From: Achromobacter xylosoxidans A8
GTDB taxonomy: Bacteria; Pseudomonadota; Gammaproteobacteria; Burkholderiales; Burkholderiaceae_B
Assembly: GCF_000165835.1 (NCBI RefSeq)
Contig: NC_014640.1
Location: 2,418,001-2,482,000, forward strand
DNA length: 64,000 nucleotides
Direction of reading: 5' to 3'
Under the pieces are notes generated by a model that was given only the letters and a program-made list of their open reading frames with translations, searched no databases and was not told where the DNA came from. The translations under genes and the position numbers were made by a program. Shown here piece by piece: positions 8,858 to 16,958 of the stretch (position 1 is the stretch's first letter; each line of letters opens with the position of its first letter).

Positions 8858-9610
8858 ATGTCTATATCTCTTGCTGGAAAAGTGGCTTTGGTGACGGGGG
8901 CGTCCTCGGGCATCGGGCGCGCGGTGGCGTTGCGCCTGGCAGCCGAGGGCGCGGCGCTGGTGCTGACCGCGCGACGTCGCGACCTGCTGGAACAAGTGGC
9001 GGACGAGATCGGAAGCGCCGGCGGCCGGGCCTGCGTTGCGCCCGGAGACGTCGCGCTGCCTGAAACCCACAGACTAGCGGTGCAAGCTGCGCAACGCGAA
9101 TTCGGCGGCCTGGATATCGCGGTAAACAATGCCGGCACCATCGGCCCTGTCAAGCCGCTGGCGGAAGTCGCCCTGGACGAGTGGGAGTGCACGTTGAGCG
9201 TCAATCTCACCGCGGCATTCCTGGGCGCGCGCCACCAGATCCCGGCCATGCTGGAGCGGGGTGGCGGCGCGCTGGTCTTCGTGTCCAGCTTTGTGGGGAC
9301 TAGCGTGGGCTTGCCCGGGATGGCAGCATACGGGACGTCGAAAGCCGCGCTGATGGGATTGGTCAAGGGCATCACGGCAGACTACGGCGCACAAGGCATC
9401 CGGGCCAATGCGCTGTTGCCCGGCGGTGTGGACACGGAAATGGCCGGAAACCAGGAACAGAAAGACTGGGCTGCCAAGCTGCATGCCATGAAACGTATTG
9501 CGCGCGCTGATGAAATTGCTTCGGCTGCGCTGTTTCTGGCGAGTCCGATGGCAAGCTTCGTGACGGGATCCGCGCTTTACGCGGACGGCGGCAATTCGGC
9601 GGTGAAGTGA
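8858..9610 (+). CDS. short-chain dehydrogenase/reductase
   Basis: 250 residues, the standard length of a classical SDR. The NAD(P) binding motif TGASSGIG lies at 14-21, NNAG follows near 90, the catalytic Ser is in VFVSSFVG and the Tyr/Lys pair in YGTSK near 150-154. The Arg pair in the TARRRDL turn after beta-2 suggests NADPH preference. The C-terminal FVTGSALYADGG is typical of ketoacyl-reductase-like SDRs. The substrate cannot be inferred. It is convergent with the next gene. Confidence 0.93.
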   Translation: MSISLAGKVALVTGASSGIGRAVALRLAAEGAALVLTARRRDLLEQVADEIGSAGGRACVAPGDVALPETHRLAVQAAQREFGGLDIAVNNAGTIGPVKPLAEVALDEWECTLSVNLTAAFLGARHQIPAMLERGGGALVFVSSFVGTSVGLPGMAAYGTSKAALMGLVKGITADYGAQGIRANALLPGGVDTEMAGNQEQKDWAAKLHAMKRIARADEIASAALFLASPMASFVTGSALYADGGNSAVK

Positions 9611-9612
9611 GC

Positions 9613-9632
9613 GCGCGGCCGACAGGCCGCGC
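9613..9632. terminator. hairpin between convergent genes
   Basis: GCGCGGCC (9613-9620) pairs with GGCCGCGC (9625-9632) around a GACA loop, two bases after the SDR stop and 18 bases past the stop of the opposing gene. There is no T-run, so it is only a plausible bidirectional terminator. Confidence 0.4.
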
Positions 9633-9649
9633 CCCGGCGTCGGGTCCAC

Positions 9650-10516
9650 TCAATCGCGCAGGACCGGCGCGTCGTCCGCAATATCTTCCCGACGCGAGAA
9701 CAGGCCCAAGGCTTCCTTGAGATCGACGCCCAAAGGCCCGAGGCTGGCGTCCAACGCCGCGGCATTGCGCGCCAGTTCATCACGGCCGGGCAGCTCGCCA
9801 TTGACCGCCATGATGACGCGATTGCCCGTCTGCAGATTGAAGAATGCTCCAAACACCGCCGCGTAGGTCGCCGACTCGCGCGCGTAAAGCTGGCTCTCGG
9901 TGAAGGTGTTGGCCACCGCCACGCCGCCCGGCGCGAGGATGCCGCGCACGTGTTGCAGGAACTCCAGCGTCATCAGGTGTTCGGGGATGTAGTCGACGTC
10001 GAAGGCATCCAGCATCACCATGTCGTACTGCAGACCTTCGCGATGGGCGCGTTCGATGTAGGCGCGGCCATCTTCCAGGTAGAGGCGCTGCCTGGGGCCC
10101 TGCTGGTAGCCGAAGTAGCGCGCCGCAACCTTGCCTACCGCCGGATCGATTTCCACGGTATCGATGACGGTATCGGGCAGCAGCGCGGCCAAGGTCTTTT
10201 GCAGCGTGGCGCCGCCCAATCCGACGATCAGTATGTTCCGCGGCTTGGGATTGATGTAGAGCGCGGTCATCATCATGCGCGTGTAGGAAAACACCAACTG
10301 CCCGGGATGCTCCAGGCTCATGCAGGTCTGGCGGCCGACGTCGTGCATGGAGTTGAAGTTCATGCAGCGCTCGCCGTTTTCCTCGAACACGAGCAGTTTG
10401 CCGAACTGCGAATCTTCGCTATGAATCAGTTGCGGGCCGCCGTTGCCACGTAGCAGCAGCAATGCCGAACCGGCAATGAGGAGTACGAGAACGGTGCGGA
10501 TAGCAAGACGGAGCAT
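9650..10516 (-). CDS. membrane-anchored spermidine-synthase-like protein
   Basis: 288 residues. One N-terminal transmembrane helix (4-23) is followed by a class I methyltransferase-like fold resembling polyamine synthases: ILIVGLGGATLQKTLA (glycine loop), TVEIDPAVGKVA (acidic residue ending beta-2), EDGRAYIE and MVMLDAFDVDYIPEHL. The aminopropyltransferase residues are only partly kept, so it may bind a nucleoside cofactor for another reaction. Anchored SpeE-like proteins of unknown function are common in proteobacteria. Confidence 0.8.
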   Translation of the reverse strand: MLRLAIRTVLVLLIAGSALLLLRGNGGPQLIHSEDSQFGKLLVFEENGERCMNFNSMHDVGRQTCMSLEHPGQLVFSYTRMMMTALYINPKPRNILIVGLGGATLQKTLAALLPDTVIDTVEIDPAVGKVAARYFGYQQGPRQRLYLEDGRAYIERAHREGLQYDMVMLDAFDVDYIPEHLMTLEFLQHVRGILAPGGVAVANTFTESQLYARESATYAAVFGAFFNLQTGNRVIMAVNGELPGRDELARNAAALDASLGPLGVDLKEALGLFSRREDIADDAPVLRD

Positions 10517-10714
10517 GGAGCGGCAGCGGCAAGAGGGGACGCATCATCTTATCGTGCCTCTGAGCGGTCGCGCGGCTGCTCGACGTATGCGCGGGCCCGC
10601 AAGACCCATTAGTTCCTTGGGGACGGGAAAAATCAACTATCGTTTTTTTTGAAAATTTCGTTCGATATATTTCATTTCCTTAAATGCTCGGCTCTCCTTA
10701 GAATTTTGCTCGAA

Positions 10715-10735
10715 ACGGGACGCATAGATTCCCGT
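10715..10735 (+). promoter_or_regulatory. candidate operator upstream of the lactonase gene
   Basis: The inverted repeat ACGGGA-N9-TCCCGT (10715-10735) lies 11 bases before the AGAGGAG ribosome binding site. A further ACGGGA half-site lies at 10623-10628, and the region between (10636-10682) is unusually AT-rich and should hold the promoter. The rest of the 10517-10758 gap shows nothing else. Confidence 0.35.
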
Positions 10736-10758
10736 CCAGAAAATCAGAGGAGACCCGC

Positions 10759-11691
10759 ATGTTCTACGATCCCGTTCCCAGGATTCAGGCCAAGGTCCAC
10801 GCCCGGCTGCCCGACGAGCTGAAGTGGCAAGGCCAGGACCTGAACGAGTGGGTCGCCGGCCAGCCGCAGGGCAATCCGCCGCGCTCGCTGCTGGAAGGGC
10901 CGTCCTTCGGGCCGGACGGTTTGCTGTATTGCGTGGACGTCATCAACGGCCGCGTCCTGCGCGTCGATGCGCGCGGCGAATTCGAGCCGCTGGTGCAATA
11001 CGACGGCTGGCCCAACGGCCTCAAGTTCCACCGCGACGGCCGCATCTTCATCGCCGACTACAAGCACGGCATCATGCAGTTCGACCTCGAGCGCCGCGAG
11101 GTGCGTCCGGTGCTGGAGCGCTACAACATCGAGCGCTTCAAGGGCGTCAACGACCTGTTCTTCTCGGAGGCGGGAGATCTCTATTTCACCGACCAGGGCA
11201 TGACCGGCTGGCAGGATCCGACCGGGCGCCTGTTCCGTTTGCGGCCGGACGGGCAGCTGGATTGCCTGCTCGACTGCATACCCAGCCCCAACGGCCTGGT
11301 CATGGATCTGCACGAGCACGCGCTGTATGTCGCGGCGACGCGGGCCAATGCCATCTGGAAGGTGCCGCTGTTGCGCAACGGCCAGGTCGGCAAGGTCGGC
11401 ACCTTCATCCAGATGTCGGGCGGCGGCGGGCCGGACGGCCTGGCGCTGGATGCGCAGGGCGGCCTGTGCATCGCCCACGTGGGGCTGGGCACCGTCTGGT
11501 GCATGGATGCGCTGGGCCAGCCGGCTCTACGCATCCAGTCTCCCGAGGGGCTGCACACCACCAACCTGGCCTTCGGCGGACCCGCGGGCCGCACGCTCTA
11601 CATCACCGAGTCCAGTTCGGCCAGCATCCTGCGCGTCGACCTCGACGTGGCGGGCAAGCCCATGTATCTGCCGGCGCCGCAGGCCCTCTGA
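10759..11691 (+). CDS. SMP-30/gluconolactonase-family lactonase
   Basis: 310 residues of a six-bladed beta-propeller. EGPSFGPDGLLYCVDV at 46-61 carries the metal-ligand Glu of the family, PNGLKF and KGVNDLFFSEAGDLYFTDQG (Asn and Asp ligands) follow, and later blades repeat NGLVMD and GPDGLALD. Such enzymes open sugar-acid lactones using a divalent metal. Placement before a dehydrogenase, a Bug receptor and a sugar-acid-type dehydratase supports a catabolic role. AGAGGAG precedes the ATG. Confidence 0.87.
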   Translation: MFYDPVPRIQAKVHARLPDELKWQGQDLNEWVAGQPQGNPPRSLLEGPSFGPDGLLYCVDVINGRVLRVDARGEFEPLVQYDGWPNGLKFHRDGRIFIADYKHGIMQFDLERREVRPVLERYNIERFKGVNDLFFSEAGDLYFTDQGMTGWQDPTGRLFRLRPDGQLDCLLDCIPSPNGLVMDLHEHALYVAATRANAIWKVPLLRNGQVGKVGTFIQMSGGGGPDGLALDAQGGLCIAHVGLGTVWCMDALGQPALRIQSPEGLHTTNLAFGGPAGRTLYITESSSASILRVDLDVAGKPMYLPAPQAL

Positions 11692-11727
11692 GTAAGACAT
11701 TCTCCAACTACCAAAAGGACAGAACAG

Positions 11728-12654
11728 ATGGATCAGGCAATTGTGCTGGGCGCGGGCACCATGGGGGCCGACGTCGCCGCCGGTTTTCATGCGGCGGGCT
11801 GGCGCGTGTGGCTGGTGGAGCCCGATGCGGCCGCGCGCGCAGCCGCGACACAGCGCGTGAACGCGTCCAGCGAAATGATCGGCGGCCAGGCCGACGCCGA
11901 GCGCATCGCGACCAGCGCAACCATGGAGGAAATCGACTGGAGCGATACGCGCATCGTGGTCGAGTGCGTGCCGGAACTGCTGGCAACCAAGCGCGCGGTG
12001 TTCGCCCGGCTGGAACAGCTGGCGCCTGCCTCCATTCCCTTGACCAGCAATTCGTCGAGCTTTCCGATCAGTGCCATCGGCGAGGGCTTGCAGACCCGCG
12101 CGCGCATGGTGGGCCTGCACTACTTCATGCCCGCCCACCTGGTGCCCGCCGTGGAAGTGATACGCGGCGAGGCGACCGATGAGGCCATGGCCCAGGAAGT
12201 CAGCCGCATCATGCGCGATACCGGCAAGAAGCCGGTGCAGGTCAAGCGCGACGTGCCGGGATTCCTTGCCAACCGCATCCAGCACGCGCTGATGCGCGAG
12301 GCGATCGCGCTGGTCGAGGAAGGCTTCGCGTCCGCCGAGGACGTGGACACTGCCGTGCGTTACGGGTTCGGGTTCCGCTACATCGCGGCCGGCCCGCTGC
12401 TGCAGAAGGATCTGGCCGGCATCGACATCCATTGCGCGGCGGCCGCGACCATGTATCCGCACCTGCGTACGGACGACCGGCCCAGCGCTCTCATGCGCGA
12501 GCTGGTCGAGCAGGGCAACATAGGCGTCAAGTCGCCTTCCCTGAAGGGCTTCTATCAATGGACGCCGGACCGCGTCGCCCAGGAGCAGCGGCGCTACCAG
12601 GTCGCCTTGGGCAAGGCCATGCAGATCTTGAAGGATGAGGAAGCGCTGGCCTAA
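11728..12654 (+). CDS. 3-hydroxyacyl-CoA dehydrogenase-family protein
   Basis: 308 residues: N-terminal Rossmann domain with GAGTMGADVAAGFHAAG at 9-25, a helical C-terminal domain, the SNSSSFPIS segment and the histidine in GLHYFMPAHLVPAVEV, which correspond to catalytic Ser/His positions in the family. The family includes 3-hydroxybutyryl-CoA dehydrogenase but also L-gulonate 3-dehydrogenase and carnitine dehydrogenase. Beside a lactonase and a sugar-acid dehydratase, a hydroxy-acid substrate is more likely than an acyl-CoA. It starts 36 bases after the lactonase. Confidence 0.83.
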   Translation: MDQAIVLGAGTMGADVAAGFHAAGWRVWLVEPDAAARAAATQRVNASSEMIGGQADAERIATSATMEEIDWSDTRIVVECVPELLATKRAVFARLEQLAPASIPLTSNSSSFPISAIGEGLQTRARMVGLHYFMPAHLVPAVEVIRGEATDEAMAQEVSRIMRDTGKKPVQVKRDVPGFLANRIQHALMREAIALVEEGFASAEDVDTAVRYGFGFRYIAAGPLLQKDLAGIDIHCAAAATMYPHLRTDDRPSALMRELVEQGNIGVKSPSLKGFYQWTPDRVAQEQRRYQVALGKAMQILKDEEALA

Positions 12655-12683
12655 TGCAGGCTGTCGCGGGTCTGAACTGACCA

Positions 12684-12713
12684 CCGAAAGTTGGACGTGA
12701 ATCCAGCTTTCGG
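12684..12713 (+). terminator. hairpin after the dehydrogenase gene
   Basis: CCGAAAG (12684-12690) pairs with CTTTCGG (12707-12713) and TGGA with TCCA inside, separated by one G-U, around a CGTGAA loop. It starts 30 bases past the stop codon and is followed by GGGCACG, without a T-run. The surrounding sequence (gaactgaccaccgaaagtt) recalls an IS3-family terminus, so it may instead be an insertion-sequence scar. Confidence 0.4.
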
Positions 12714-12795
12714 GGGCACGTCATCATCAGCGGGGCGGCAGGGCTTCGAGCTTGCGGATGTTGGGGTTCTTTAGCCGCCGAGGCTGCCCTGCGCC

Positions 12796-12963
12796 ATTCC
12801 GATGCTCGCCCCGGTGGGGCTGCGCTTCGGATGGCTCCGGGGTCCTCGGCTGGCAGTCGCCTAATGCGTTAGGTTTGGACCTCGTTCATGGGCAGATGCC
12901 GTGAGCCGGTGGCCGGGCGGAGGGGATCCGAAGCGCAGCCCCGACTGGGGCGAGCATCGGAAT
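12796..12963. repeat. inverted repeat element (BIME-like)
   Basis: A 37-bp arm at 12796-12832 (ATTCCGATGCTCGCCCC..., ending GCTTCGGAT) recurs in inverted orientation at 12926-12963 with only a two-base difference and a one-base length change at its centre. The arms are 93 bp apart, and each arm is itself a small dyad (CCCC/GGGG core). The whole 12655-13161 gap has no credible gene. This looks like a REP-type intergenic repeat pair; its copy number in the genome is not visible here. Confidence 0.7.
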
Positions 12964-13161
12964 CCCGCAGTCCGGACGCCGGCGACTCAAGAACCCTACC
13001 TCACAAAATCGAAGTGCGGCCCGGATTTTCCTCATCCGGACGTCCTGGAACTCTCACGGATTTTTTTGACAGAACATAAATTTTTTTCTCTTTTCGCAGG
13101 CGAGAGTTTGCGAACATGCGTCTAGAGCTTTCAAGCCATAAGAACGCATCGGGAGACAAAA

Positions 13162-14172
13162 ATGTTCTGTAAGCACGCCGCGCGCAAGCGCATCAACATC
13201 GTTGCGGCCGCCTTCGTCGCGGCCGCCGCGTTCGCCATTCCTGGCCATGCATCCGCGCAGGCTGCCGACAGCTATCCCAGCAAGCCCATCCGCCTGATCA
13301 TTCCGTATCCGCCGGGAGGCGCGACCGACGTGATCGGGCGCATCGTGGGCCAGCGCCTGAGCGAAGAGATCGGCGGCCAGGTCGTGATCGAGAACCGGGG
13401 CGGAGCAGGCGGCAATATCGGCGCGGCCGAAGTGGCGCGCGCCCAGCCCGACGGCTATACCTTGCTGATGGGCGCTCTGACCTCGCATTCGGTCATGGCG
13501 ACCTTGGAGAAGGACACCATCCCGTACGATCTGCGCAAGGACTTCGCGCCTGTCGGCGTGGTCGGCTTCGTGCCGCTGGTGGCCGTGGTCAATCCCAAGC
13601 TGCCGATCAAATCGCTGTCCGAGCTGGTGAGCTACGCGAAGGCGAATCCCGGCAAACTCAACTTCGCCTCGTCAGGCGCCGGCGCGCCCCAGCGCATGGC
13701 CATGGAACTGTTCAAGCAGATCGCGGGCGTCAAGATCGAGCACGTGGCCTACCGCGGCAGCGGCCCGGCGATGACGGACCTGGTCGGCGGCCAGGTCGAG
13801 ACCATGACGGAGACGGTTCCCGCCGCGATCTCCTTCATCAAGTCCGGCCAGTTGCGTCCGCTGGCCGTGCTTACGCCCCAACGCGTCTCGATGCTGCCGG
13901 ACATTCCCACCGCCGAGGAACAGGGTTTCAGCGGCTTTAACGTTAGTTCGCTCTTCGGCGTGATGGCGCCGGCGGGCACGCCGGCCCCCATCGTCGCCAA
14001 GCTCAACAAGGCGCTGACCACGGCGCTGGCCAAGGACGATGCCAAGGCCCAGCTGTTGCAGCAAGGCGTTTATGCCGACGCGCTCGATGTCGAAGCCTCC
14101 AAGGCACGCCTGAACGCGGAAATCGAACAGTGGGCCAAGGTCATCCGCGACGGCGGCATCACCGTAAATTAA
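13162..14172 (+). CDS. Bug-family tripartite tricarboxylate transporter receptor
   Basis: 336 residues with an N-terminal signal peptide (cleavage near ASAQA, residues 29-33). The mature protein has the Bug pattern: YPSKPIRLIIPYPPGGATDVIGRIV, then ENRGGAGGNIGAAEVARAQPDGYTLLMG, and later HVAYRGSGPAMTDLVGGQVE. Bug proteins are periplasmic carboxylate-binding receptors. No membrane TctA/TctB partner is in the window, so it may be an orphan receptor or feed a distant transporter. The dehydratase gene starts 20 bases downstream, suggesting that the ligand is that enzyme's substrate. Confidence 0.93.
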   Translation: MFCKHAARKRINIVAAAFVAAAAFAIPGHASAQAADSYPSKPIRLIIPYPPGGATDVIGRIVGQRLSEEIGGQVVIENRGGAGGNIGAAEVARAQPDGYTLLMGALTSHSVMATLEKDTIPYDLRKDFAPVGVVGFVPLVAVVNPKLPIKSLSELVSYAKANPGKLNFASSGAGAPQRMAMELFKQIAGVKIEHVAYRGSGPAMTDLVGGQVETMTETVPAAISFIKSGQLRPLAVLTPQRVSMLPDIPTAEEQGFSGFNVSSLFGVMAPAGTPAPIVAKLNKALTTALAKDDAKAQLLQQGVYADALDVEASKARLNAEIEQWAKVIRDGGITVN

Positions 14173-14192
14173 CTGGAAGCAGTTTGAACAAG

Positions 14193-15929
14193 ATGAGCAA
14201 GAAGAATACCGGATCATCGCAGGACCAGGCCGGCGGCCTGCGCAAGGGTCTCACCAGCTATGGCGACAGCGGCTTCTCGCTGTTCCTGCGCAAGGCCTTC
14301 ATCAAGGGCGCGGGCTATACGGACGGCGCGCTGGACCGGCCGGTGATCGGCATCGCCAACACCGGCAGCGCCTACAACCCCTGCCACGGCAATGCGCCGC
14401 AGCTGCTGGAGGCCGTCAAGCGCGGCATCATGTTCGCGGGCGGGCTGCCGATGGATTTCCCGACCATCTCCATCCACGAGAGCTTTTCCTTTCCCACCAG
14501 CATGTACCTGCGCAACCTCATGTCCATGGACACCGAGGAACTGATACGCGCGCAGCCCATGGACGCCGTGGTGCTCATCGGCGGATGCGACAAGACCGTG
14601 CCCGCCCAGCTCATGGGCGCCGCGTCGGCGGACATTCCGGCGATCCAGCTGGTGACCGGATCGATGCTGACGGGCTCGCACCGGTCCGAGCGGGTGGGGG
14701 CATGCACGGATTGCCGCAGGTACTGGGGCAAGTACCGCGCCGAGGAAATCGACGATCAGGAGATCGCCGACGTCAACAACCAGCTGGTTGCCAGCGTGGG
14801 CACCTGTTCGGTCATGGGCACGGCAAGCACCATGGCCTGTATCGCCGAAGCGCTGGGCATGACCGTGCCCGGCGGCGCCACGCCGCCTGCGGTCACGGCG
14901 GACCGGATGCGCATCGCCGAGCTCACCGGCGCGCAAGCGGTCGAAATCGCCAGACAACGCCTGTCCGTTTCCAAGATCCTGACCGCGGATTCCTTCGAGA
15001 ACGCCATGCGCGTGCTGTTGGCCATCGGCGGGTCCACCAACGGCATCATCCATCTCACCGCCATCGCCGGCCGGCTGGGCCTGGACCTGGACTTGCAGGC
15101 GCTGGACCGCATGGGGCGCGAGACGCCCGTGCTGGTGGACCTGAAGCCGTCCGGCCAGCACTACATGGAAGACTTCCACAAGGCGGGCGGCATGGCCACG
15201 TTGCTGCGCGAACTCAAGCCGCTGTTGAAGCTGGACGCGCTGACCGTGACCGGCAGGACGCTGGGCGAGGAGATCGAGCGCTCGGGACCGGGCTTCGCGC
15301 AAAGCGTGGTCAGGACGCGGCAGAACCCGATCTATCCGCAGGGCGGCATTGCCGTGCTGTCCGGCAACCTGGCTCCCGAAGGCGCCATCATCAAGCAGTC
15401 GTCCGCCAACGCGGGGCTGATGGAGCATGAAGGGCGCGCGGTGGTGTTCGAGAACGCCGAGGACCTGGCGAGCCGCATCGATGCCGCCGATCTGGACGTC
15501 ACGCCGCAGGACATCCTGGTGCTGAAGAACATTGGCCCCAAGGGCGCGCCCGGCATGCCGGAGGCGGGCTATATCCCGATCCCCAAGAAGCTGGCGTCGC
15601 AGGGCGTGAAGGACATCATCCGGATCTCGGACGGCCGCATGAGCGGCACCGCTTTCGGCACCATCGTGCTGCACGTCACGCCGGAAGCGGCCATAGGCGG
15701 GCCACTGGCCTATGTCAGGAACGGCGACCGCATACGTTTGAGCGTGAGCCAGCGGGAAATTTCGCTGCTGGTATCGGAGGAAGAACTGGAACGCCGCCGC
15801 CGCGAGCAGCCGGTCACGCCGCCCACGGCCGAGCGTGGCTACAAGAAACTGTTCCTCGATACGGTGACCCAGGCTGACAAGGGCGTCGACTTCGACTTCC
15901 TGCGCGGCGTGCCGGGCAAGTCCAAGTAA
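14193..15929 (+). CDS. IlvD/Edd-family [2Fe-2S] sugar-acid dehydratase
   Basis: 578 residues from ATG 14193; a TTG at 14184, better spaced from GGAAG, is a possible alternative. Cysteines at 64 (YNPCHGN), 132 (GGCDKT) and 205 (GTCSVMGT) match the three [2Fe-2S] ligands of pentonate dehydratases in both context and spacing. Lys134 of CDKT is the family's Mg-binding carbamylated lysine, and SDGRMSGTAFG carries the catalytic serine. It should dehydrate an aldonic acid to a 2-keto-3-deoxy acid; the specific sugar is not clear. Confidence 0.9.
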   Translation: MSKKNTGSSQDQAGGLRKGLTSYGDSGFSLFLRKAFIKGAGYTDGALDRPVIGIANTGSAYNPCHGNAPQLLEAVKRGIMFAGGLPMDFPTISIHESFSFPTSMYLRNLMSMDTEELIRAQPMDAVVLIGGCDKTVPAQLMGAASADIPAIQLVTGSMLTGSHRSERVGACTDCRRYWGKYRAEEIDDQEIADVNNQLVASVGTCSVMGTASTMACIAEALGMTVPGGATPPAVTADRMRIAELTGAQAVEIARQRLSVSKILTADSFENAMRVLLAIGGSTNGIIHLTAIAGRLGLDLDLQALDRMGRETPVLVDLKPSGQHYMEDFHKAGGMATLLRELKPLLKLDALTVTGRTLGEEIERSGPGFAQSVVRTRQNPIYPQGGIAVLSGNLAPEGAIIKQSSANAGLMEHEGRAVVFENAEDLASRIDAADLDVTPQDILVLKNIGPKGAPGMPEAGYIPIPKKLASQGVKDIIRISDGRMSGTAFGTIVLHVTPEAAIGGPLAYVRNGDRIRLSVSQREISLLVSEEELERRRREQPVTPPTAERGYKKLFLDTVTQADKGVDFDFLRGVPGKSK

Positions 15930-15931
15930 GG

Positions 15932-16825
15932 CTACGGCTTTGCCCGGCGTTCTTCCATGTTGCCGAAGATGGTCCGGGCATCCTGGGAAATCGACGCGGC
16001 CATCTTGGCATGATGGCCGCGGGTGTTCCAGATCAGGCCGTTCCTGCGCACGGGCGCGCGGTTGGGCAACGGAATGCGCGCCACGTCGAGCGACTTCCAC
16101 ATGGAGGACCAGTCCGGAATCAGCGCCACGCCCAGGCCCTCGTGCACCAGGGCGACGATGGCGAGCAGGCCGTCGATCTCCAGGCGCTGCTTGGGCCAGA
16201 TCTGGTGGTCGCGCAGATAGCGGTCGGCCAGTTGGCCGCCGTATATGTTCCGGTCATAGCGTATGAAGGGTTGGGTCGACAGCAATGCGTGGGCGTCCTG
16301 GTCCGCAAGATGGGACGGCGCCACCACGACCAGCGGTTCTTCCATGAACGGCTGCCACAGACAGCTCTTGGGCACGGCGAACTGCGGCTCCACCACGATG
16401 GCGGCGTCGAGTTCGCCGTTGACCACCTTGCCGCACAGGTCGATGGAACCGCCTGGAGTGACGAACACCGATGCGTCCGGATGCCTGCGGTACAGGGACT
16501 TGAGGATAGGAGGCAGCACGTTCGTGAGCGCGGACACGAAACAGCCGATGCGGAACTCGCCCGGCTGGTCGCCGTCGATGGCCATGGCGCGCAGATCGCG
16601 GAGGTTGCGGATGGCCGCCTTGGTGCCTTCGAGGATGCGCATGCCGCTCTCGGTCGGCCTGACGGAACGCCCCGAGCGCTTTACCAGCGCCACGCCCAGA
16701 TCCATTTCCAGCGCCTTGATGCGCGCGGCAATGGCAGCCGAGGTCAGATCGAGCTTGCGCGCGGCTTCGGCGAATGAACCGGCTTCGACGACCGCGACGA
16801 AGCTCTGCATGCACTTGATGTCCAT
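15932..16825 (-). CDS. LysR-family transcriptional regulator
   Basis: 297 residues. The N-terminal winged helix is MQSFVAVVEAGSFAEAARKLDLTSAAIAARIKALE, followed by a linker helix and a periplasmic-binding-like effector domain from about residue 90. Its stop lies 2 bases beyond the dehydratase stop on the other strand, and it is divergent from the hydroxyacid dehydrogenase gene. It therefore probably controls this sugar-acid cluster in response to a cluster metabolite. Its start is the first Met before the conserved domain. Confidence 0.93.
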   Translation of the reverse strand: MDIKCMQSFVAVVEAGSFAEAARKLDLTSAAIAARIKALEMDLGVALVKRSGRSVRPTESGMRILEGTKAAIRNLRDLRAMAIDGDQPGEFRIGCFVSALTNVLPPILKSLYRRHPDASVFVTPGGSIDLCGKVVNGELDAAIVVEPQFAVPKSCLWQPFMEEPLVVVAPSHLADQDAHALLSTQPFIRYDRNIYGGQLADRYLRDHQIWPKQRLEIDGLLAIVALVHEGLGVALIPDWSSMWKSLDVARIPLPNRAPVRRNGLIWNTRGHHAKMAASISQDARTIFGNMEERRAKP

Positions 16826-16958
16826 GATGCGATGGGCTATTGCCCTGAAAGGAGAAACTTCAGATTGAAGATCGCACGAACTGCTACGAACCCGGCCGCG
16901 ATGGTTGCAGGCTTATCGCGCCAATTCCCCGTATGTTATAGCGTCGAGGTTGAAATCC

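Noticed and set aside
12661-12720. intact insertion sequence
   Set aside because: Only a short terminus-like segment is seen; no transposase reading frame and no second end or target duplication.
13066-13094. TTGACA at 13066-13071 as promoter of the Bug gene
   Set aside because: No -10-like hexamer at 16-18 bp spacing; the region downstream is a T-run.
14214-16100. 628-codon minus-strand frame across the dehydratase gene
   Set aside because: Shadow of the dehydratase; its end runs into the true LysR gene in another frame and it has no ribosome binding site or domain.
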